A stretch of 64,000 nt of DNA from Mytilinidion resinicola (Eukaryota > Ascomycota > Dothideomycetes > Mytilinidiales > Mytilinidiaceae). The DNA lies in contig NW_022985461.1 in NCBI RefSeq assembly GCF_010093595.1, forward strand, positions 373,902-437,901. The letters are read 5' to 3'. A program made the position numbers and the translations under genes. Below the pieces are notes generated by a model. That model searched no databases. It saw only the letters and a list, made by a program, of their open reading frames with translations, and had not been told where the DNA came from. Positions within the stretch are counted from its first letter, which is position 1. Every line of letters starts with the position of its first letter. Positions 57,635 to 64,000 of the stretch are shown one piece after another.

Positions 57635-59003
57635 ATGTAGGTCGTCGTCCTGGCATAGTGTGGCGCGTGCTGACGCCCTGCAGGAGACTAATCATCAGAG
57701 AGGATCCGCAGACCGCATCCAAGTATATCGCTGATTACATCATCGGTTCGTGTTGCCTGTAAGCTCCCGTTTGAGCCGCAGCTGATGGCAGACAGAGCGT
57801 ATCAAAGCCTTTGAACCCTCGCCAGAGAAGCCCTTCGTGCTGGGCCTTCCGACGGGCAGCAGCCCCGTGCATGTATACAAGTTCCTGGTCCAGCGATACA
57901 AGGCCGGCGACATCTCGTTCCGCGATGTCGTTACCTTCAACATGGTAAGCGTTGTACCTGTCTTAGATCCTGCAGCTTCGCGGTCCGAACCTCGTCGCCC
58001 TTGCTTGCGGCACAGCATGCAGGAATGTGGCTAACATGGCCAGGACGAGTACGTCGGGATCCCACGGGACCATCCCGAGAGCTACCACAGCTTCATGTAC
58101 AAGCACTTCTTCTCCCACGTCGACGTCGATCCAGCCAACATCAATATCTTAAACGGAAACGCCCCCGATCTGGAGGCCGAGTGCATTGCGTACGAGGAGA
58201 AGATCAAGAAGGCCGGTGGTATTGAGCTCTTCCTTGGAGGCATCGGCCCAGACGGACACATTGCATTCAACGAGCCTGGCTCGAGTCTGAAGTCTAGAAC
58301 CCGGGTCAAGACCCTCGCCTACGACACCATCATTGCCAACTCGAGGTTCTTCAACAATGACTTGACTCAGGTCCCTAGAATGGCACTCACGGTGGGAGTG
58401 CAAACTGTATTGGATGTATGTGTCGAACCACTTCTGGAACACCGCCTCACTAACACACCACCCAGGCACGAGAGGTTGTCATCATTATTACTGGCGCCCA
58501 CAAAGCACTTGCTCTGCAAAAGTGCGTCGAGGCCGGAGTCAACCACATGTGGACACTGTCAAGCCTCCAGCTGCACCCACACCCGATGATCGTCGTCGAC
58601 GAGGACGCGACTCTAGAACTGCAGGTCAAGACGGTGAAGGTGGGTAGTGTCTGTCGTGTAACACGCCAAGACGGCAGCTGACATTGTGTAGTACTTCAAG
58701 AGTATTGAGATGGTAGCCAATGAGCTCGGCTTCCAGCAGATGCTGCCGTGCGCCGCCAAACACGCCGCCATTGTCGAGGAAATCCACAGCCCGAAGAGCC
58801 CTGTGAGCCCTGTGGGCAAGCCTAACGGAGACGCTCTCATGCCACCAAAGCCTGAGGTCGTTCGCGCCGTGACCCCCGATCTTGTGCCCGATCGGATGGG
58901 CTCTCGCATTCCCCCAGAGGCTACTACGATGCTCCAAGGCATTGAGAATGAGGATACGCCGTTCCTGCGAATGGGTGCCAGGGTGGCCCCGCTAGGCGGT
59001 TAA
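57635..59003 (+). CDS. dam1: glucosamine-6-phosphate deaminase; start codon split by an intron
   Basis: It converts glucosamine-6-phosphate to fructose-6-phosphate and ammonia, the last step of the pathway. Exons 57635-57636, 57684-57745, 57796-57944, 58044-58415, 58466-58639 and 58692-59003 give 356 residues. The start ATG seems to be made by joining AT (57635-57636) to G (57684) across a 47 bp intron (GTAGGT...CTGCAG). This yields [20 protein letters not shown], which matches the usual family N-terminus; no unspliced ATG gives that. Family motifs are [37 protein letters not shown] with the catalytic Asp, [20 protein letters not shown] with the catalytic His, and [17 protein letters not shown]-terminal tail of about 80 residues beyond the bacterial enzyme is Pro-rich. 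Confidence 0.93.
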
Positions 59004-59611
59004 ATCGGGCAGGTAGCAAACAACTGACAAAAAGCGTGCGGGGAAACAGACTGCATATGGTGTGGCCGTGTTTGCTGCATTCTTGAGCCTCGGCTTGGCT
59101 CCCCAATCTCTATTGATATTTGTGTAGCGACTCCAGAATGAGTTTGATTTCAGGGACGGAGTTTGGATCGGGCATAACTAGGGGTCTTGCATAACAATCG
59201 CTTAACGACTTGAAAAAAGAATTGACGAGACTGTCAATTATGGCTTTGCCATATGTATATAAGACTACCAGTCAAATCGTGCATGTAGTTGCACCTGTAG
59301 ATTATCAATCAATCGATACCCACATGTATGTGTTCTTATGCTGACCGGATGGCTTTGAGATTGTGTTTCCAAGCTTTTACAGTGCAATAATCACTCTCTA
59401 CCCATTGTCGAGATCTCGAAGCAAAAGCGAAGACGAAGAGATGGGTAGTGATAAGGAATGCGAATGCGAGTCGGGGAGGTTCCAAGGGGGGGGACCCTTG
59501 TATGTACGGCACGGACTGGCGCCGATGTCGGAGAATAGACCTCATCCCCGAACCATCTCCACAAGATAACAGATCTCAATCACGTACTAACACCTCTACA
59601 CTCCCCTCAAA
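59004..59611. other. dam1 3' region and sfh5 promoter
   Basis: Both neighbours read rightward. No extra gene seen. Confidence 0.45.
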
Positions 59612-60646
59612 ATGTCTACCACGGAGGAGAAACCAACTACTGAAGCTACCGCGGCTCCCGTGGCTTCTAAAGAGGTGGAGCCCGTCGAAACGCCAGCTCC
59701 CACGACCGAGCCAAAAACAGCAGCTGAACCGCCATCCACAACTACACCCGTGGAGTCAGCACCAGCAGAGACCACTCCTGCCATAACTGCACCAGAAACA
59801 ACAACAACAGGACCAACATGGCCCGAGACGCCCGCAGACCATCCCCTCTCTCAGCTCTTCACCCAGCTCCCCGAGATCCTCAAGGAGACTGACTACGACG
59901 AAGTCTACGGCATCCATCTGGACCCCACCGCGAAGCCCTTTCTCACGAAGCTCATCCTCCAAAAGTTCCTCCGCGCCAACGCCAACAACATCCCCAAAGC
60001 CACCCACCAGCTGAAAGAAACACTGAAATGGCGAAAGACATACCAACCCCTCAAGGCCGCCGACGAAGTCTTCGAAGCTAAGCGCTTCGCGGGCCTAGGC
60101 TACGTGACGACCCTCGAGAAGGTCCCCACAAGCTCCAACACCACTGACATTGCGACCTTCAACATCTACGGTGCGGTCAAGGATAATTCGAGCACGTTCG
60201 GGGACCTGGACGCCTTCATACGCTGGCGGGTGGGCCTGATGGAGCTGGGTTTGAAGAAGCTCGAGCTGGAGAAGGCCACGGTGCCGATTCCTGATTTCGG
60301 ACAGGGAGCGGATCCGTACCAGGGGTATCAGATCCACGACTATCTCAGCGTGAGTTTCCTTCGACAGGACCCGGTGGTCAAGGCGGCGACGAAGAAGACC
60401 ATCGAGACGCTGTCGGCTTATTACCCGGAGACGCTGAGCCGGAAGTTCTTCGTCAATGTGCCGGTGATCATGGGCTGGGTGTTCACTGCGGTGAAGTTGA
60501 TTGTGTCGAAGGAGACTGTCAAGAAGTTCACTGTGCTGAGTTACGGCGAGCAATTGGCTGCTGAGCTAGGCCCTGGAATTCCAGAGGTGTATGGAGGGAA
60601 GGCTGCTGGCTTGGATACCATTGCTGAGACGTTGAAGCTGGAGTAG
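59612..60646 (+). CDS. sfh5: Sfh5-type phosphatidylinositol transfer protein (Sec14/CRAL-TRIO)
   Basis: Sec14-like proteins exchange phosphatidylinositol between membranes and support lipid signalling; Sfh5 acts at ER and plasma membrane. This is a single exon of 344 residues. The first 70 residues are a low-complexity Thr/Pro/Glu/Ala stretch. A CRAL-TRIO N-terminal helix region (LTKLILQKFLRANANNIPKA, LKETLKWRKTYQPL) follows, then the lipid-binding fold: ATFNIYGAVKDNS, FIRWRVGLMELGLKKL, YQIHDYLSVSFLRQDPVVK, LSAYYPETLSRKFFVNVPV and a C-terminal VLSYGEQLAAELGPGIPEVYGG. The order and length fit fungal Sfh5 well. It sits next to the GlcNAc cluster but has no clear link with it. Confidence 0.93.
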   Translation: MSTTEEKPTTEATAAPVASKEVEPVETPAPTTEPKTAAEPPSTTTPVESAPAETTPAITAPETTTTGPTWPETPADHPLSQLFTQLPEILKETDYDEVYGIHLDPTAKPFLTKLILQKFLRANANNIPKATHQLKETLKWRKTYQPLKAADEVFEAKRFAGLGYVTTLEKVPTSSNTTDIATFNIYGAVKDNSSTFGDLDAFIRWRVGLMELGLKKLELEKATVPIPDFGQGADPYQGYQIHDYLSVSFLRQDPVVKAATKKTIETLSAYYPETLSRKFFVNVPVIMGWVFTAVKLIVSKETVKKFTVLSYGEQLAAELGPGIPEVYGGKAAGLDTIAETLKLE

Positions 60647-61723
60647 GCGTGGCTCAAGAGCTTGTAACGGGGTTGGGTAATGCTTGGTTGGCCACGAGGG
60701 CGATTATACCACGGTCATTATCATGACTACGGAGTTAATACGGTTGTACCTACATTCCTCTTAATGCACAAATCTTCTCTCAACAAAACGTTCCATGTCC
60801 TCCAAATTCGCGCACACTCGCTTGTCACGTGCTCTCTTTCACACCGTCCTACGCTAGTGCCAAGCGGTAGAACTGCGGTAGGACTCAAGGCGGTCTTATT
60901 GATCTTCAAGTATCGGCCCTCTAGGAAGTAAAGGACGCACATGTACACTTTCGGCGAATGCTCTAGCCGCGTACCACCCTCGTGCAACGGGATCAGTATC
61001 ACGAAGAGTAATAGCTCATAATTCCCAGGACACCGAGGCACCAACCTGGCTTTAAATCGGCACAAGACAACCCGAGATTGCCGATCATTATTACTGCAGC
61101 CACACGACAGCTTTTACTATGAGCTATATAGGTAGCTTACACTGATATGCCATATAGTAAGACGCAACTACAACAAGGCGACGCCGTGTGCCCTCCGCGC
61201 CTAACAAAACTGCTTTCATGCGGTCAATAATGTAAGTTTATGTTACATTTCTGCGCAACTAATCCACAGAAGCGCTTCAGGGGCTCACCTTTTTCGAAAA
61301 GCAAACTTTACCATGGGCCTGCTTTCGACTGGTTGGTTATGCGATAAGATGTAACTATGATTGCTATACATCACCTACCCTCCGCGTCTAAGAAACATCA
61401 TCTTAAGCGGTTACGTTCGTAAGTATTTGCAACACAAGAAACGAAAGCGTAGGCTGACTAACTACAGCAAGTGCGTCTACAGTCAGCTGGCAATCTGCAT
61501 TCGTCTTCACATGCGCCATCGGGAGTGCTTCTGCATCTTTTTCCATGGGGTTGGACAGAACTTGGGTTGATACATCACGCGTATTTCTTCGCATAGTCGC
61601 ACTTCAAGTGACACATGAAGTGTTCACACAGTTTGTACGTTCTCCTATGGATGAACGTACTTCTCATTCCTATTCCTGGAGGCCAGGCTTTAATCTGCCT
61701 CCCAGCTTGAAAAGGCTTCAATT
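60647..61723. other. AT-rich intergenic stretch
   Basis: About 1.1 kb with no ORF of note and many TA-rich words, marking the change from the core block to another accessory segment. Confidence 0.4.
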
Positions 61724-63058
61724 TTACCCGGAAACGGGGCGGTGTGTTCCAAAGTACTCGTCTTCAGGTGTATCATCAGAGTCGTAGTCACTGTCGTGGA
61801 AGACTGGCTAATACTCCTCTCCCGGTTCAGGAATCGGGTCGCTGCCGGAATCAGATCGTTCATCACACCAGTCGCTATCCTCGCCATCGCTATCGTAGCC
61901 CAGGTCTTCAAAACGGTGCCTTTCCCGGTTGAAGACCGGCCCTGCCTCATCTCTCTCTATAAATCCCCACCGTACAAAAGTGGTGCTCTTCCAAATCAGC
62001 GGATCCGCTTCAGAAACGCTTTGCACGAATCCAGAAGAGTGCAAATTGTGCTCTTCTTCGAGAGCAGCGTAGCCAACACTGTTCGTTCGATGCCCACAAA
62101 TAGGCCCATGACTACATAAGCCCATGTCAATTGCTTCATGGAAAAGATGGTCGAAATGGACACAGTCCTCATGCTCGAGATCTTAAAGGAGGTTGATATC
62201 CCTGAACGCGAGTATGAGATCATTGGCGCTAATTATCAGGTGTTTGGGATTTGGTCGCTGAGGCCAAAGAGGTGTACCCATTGAGCTCAAACCCCGAATC
62301 AATGCGCCAAGAACCCCCAATTCGCAAGGCTAAGATGTGAGGGCAATCTCACAGTGTAATTTTCCTTTCGATAACTCTTCAGATAAGCGCTTAAAGGTGT
62401 AGTGGCAGACGTCGAGGCACCGACGAATGATGCAGGCGCGGACATGGCTGACGTTTCTGAAAATGATACGATATACCCTTGCCTCAGCGTCTTCAAACTC
62501 CACTTCGGCGTGGGTCCTGAGAGACCTCCAGTTAACCTCGTAGATAGCTTCGTCGGAATCCATGGTGATAGCCATGTGTTTAATCACTTCTTCAAAGGTA
62601 TGTCCCCACCCAAGAACCAACGACATGAACAGCCACTCCCTGTTCCCCGGTCGCGCCCACTCCTTCTCTCTAGCTCGCACTGTGGTCGACATGAAAGGCC
62701 AAAGCTACTTTCGTAGGAAGGGCCTCATCAGGTCGACCACGCTGGTTCTGAAGCAGAAGAGAAATATGTCCCAGGCATCATCGAGATTCATCCATTCCGG
62801 CACTTCGTGTGTCTGACGATTTGCAACTCTCAGCGCTACAAGGACGACGTCCGTGGTATATCCCTCGATCACTGGGTCTCCGACAGCGGTGTCCAGGACA
62901 TCTTTTCAATACGGATCTATCCAGCGGAGATACTCGGCCCAAACGCGCACGCGTACATCTGTGTCGTTGCGGATTGTGAGCACCATGTCGCCCTCGGGTT
63001 GAAGAGGAATGCCTACGGCTTCTCGATGGTCTTTGGCGTCGTCTCCCTCAGAGGCCAT
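61724..63058 (-). pseudogene. BTB/POZ-like pseudogene, paralogue of the gene at 29678-32033
   Basis: A single 445-codon frame starts at an ATG at 63058 (MASEGDDAKDHREAVG) and ends at TAA 61724-61726. It is interrupted by five stops: TGA 62906-62908, TAG 62705-62707, TAG 62330-62332, TAA 62183-62185 and TAG 61808-61810. No frameshift is needed. The protein-level match to the intact gene runs through the stops: MVLTIRNDTDVRVRVWAEYL, VVDLMRPFLRK, EWLFMSLVLGWGHTFEE, LIRGLSSMGTPLWPQRPNPK, EADPLIWKSTTF and an acidic tail. The first stop replaces a Trp expected in DPYWKDVL. The relic is contiguous where the intact gene has its second intron. Five point-mutation stops without indels suggest RIP-like mutation. 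Confidence 0.85.
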
Positions 63059-63250
63059 GCTGACGGCCTTCTCACCGAAAGCTCTATAATGGACCGGAAT
63101 GGCCTTGATCAGGGCGGATTGCGGCAGGAATTGCTATTAAGTCAGTCAGAGCGTTGGAAGGTTACATAGGTTGTCCACCCAACGGGAAAGGGGTTGTGTG
63201 GTTAGTGGCGCCCTATCATTATTCCGAGCTGCAATTTAAAATCTTTTATA

Positions 63251-63311
63251 GTTGTTGAGATTGTTAGGGTGCAAAAATGCCCAAATCGCACCAAAAGTTA
63301 GGGTGGGCCAC
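63251..63311 (+). repeat. degenerate copy of the MITE-like terminal repeat
   Basis: It shares gttgttgaga, ccaaatcgcaccaaaa and the final ccac with the right end of the element at 14607-14984, in the same orientation. No matching inverted partner was found nearby, so it is a solo or truncated end. Confidence 0.65.
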
Positions 63312-64000
63312 ATGCTTGCCGGTGTCACGGAGGCACGACGAACGGATACTGAGAGCATGGAGGACTGAGAGGTGGTGGAAGGGGAGCTACATATGGTGGT
63401 AGTAGAAACTAAGAGGACGTGTGAGGGAGAGAGAGAGGCCCGAGCGCGAGGTAGCTATGAAGTGGAGGTGCCAAGCCAGCTAGGAGCTACCTAACTATTG
63501 CGCCAGATATTATCTCATGTAAGATCCCGAGGCTCTTGTTACGTTTATCAGCAATGGCGAGATTTCGTGTATTTGGCTCATCACTCGGGCTGAGACATCA
63601 TTATTTATGTGAATTCTCTCCACCAGACACCATAATAAAATGTGCTCCATGAACTAGGACAACATGTTCAAAGTACGAATGAAATGGCGTCACATTATGG
63701 CGCTGCACCGGCTTTGGACTTCACTGATTCATGCCGGTGCCGTCTTGTGCTGTTCAAAAACGTCCTCGTTGTTATCAAGTTGAACGTGAATAGATATAGG
63801 AAAACCAGTGCAGCTACTCCCATAGTGACAATTGGTTACACTAGCGAGAATAATGTAAATCCGTACGAAGCTCGCTGAAACCTTTTGTCATGTTGTAGTT
63901 CGTCCGTCACCAAGCCCACTTGCAATGCTGTTAGGAGAATGTTCATGTAGATGAAGACAAGCACTCGGGTTGTAACAGCTACAACCTAGGATCAACAACT
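63312..64000. other. right edge, no gene recognised
   Basis: AT-rich DNA with purine-rich runs near 63350-63440. Short frames only. A gene could begin outside the window. Confidence 0.4.

Noticed and set aside
62807..63169. Plus-strand frame of 120 codons
   Set aside because: Antisense shadow of the BTB-like pseudogene, whose minus-strand similarity is clear.
1..64000. CRISPR arrays, operons, ribosome binding sites
   Set aside because: The window is fungal nuclear DNA with spliced genes; no spaced repeat array or bacterial signal was seen.

Overview
The window is nuclear DNA of a filamentous ascomycete (Pezizomycotina). Most genes carry short GT-AG introns of about 47-120 bp. Proteins include fungus-specific families: HET-domain remnants, an NLR-type WD40 remnant, Sfh5, Dap1, Hom6 and an Ndt80-like regulator. 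Housekeeping blocks alternate with AT-rich accessory blocks. The exact class or genus cannot be read from the sequence. Exon joins were worked out by hand from splice signals and reading phase.

Layout. 1-11.9 kb: a possible partial gene at the left edge, a long Ser/Pro-rich protein, the glucosidase II beta subunit and a small methyltransferase. 12.4-21.8 kb: an accessory island with two broken HET-domain genes, a MITE-like element with terminal inverted repeats, a decayed WD40/NLR fragment and three tandem copies of an unrecognised gene family. 22-29.1 kb: core genes (CCDC174-like, homoserine dehydrogenase, Dap1-like cytochrome b5 protein, a coiled-coil protein). 29.7-39 kb: a second accessory block with a BTB-like gene and a 1545-residue subtilase. 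Two copies of a roughly 250 bp direct repeat flank the subtilase.

39.1-59.0 kb holds a complete N-acetylglucosamine (GlcNAc) catabolic cluster: deacetylase (dac1), GH3 hexosaminidase fused to a GNAT-like domain (nag3), Ndt80-like regulator (ron1), GlcNAc kinase (hxk3), transporter (ngt1) and glucosamine-6-phosphate deaminase (dam1). Together they take up GlcNAc, phosphorylate it, deacetylate it and deaminate it to fructose-6-phosphate. The GH3 enzyme probably supplies GlcNAc, and the regulator probably controls the set. Two pairs (dac1/nag3 and ngt1/dam1) share divergent promoters.

59.6-64 kb: sfh5, then a BTB-like pseudogene with five in-frame stops and no frameshift, and a degenerate copy of the MITE end. 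The stops in several relics fit C-to-T or G-to-A changes (TGG or CAG/CAA to stop), which is what repeat-induced point mutation (RIP) would leave.
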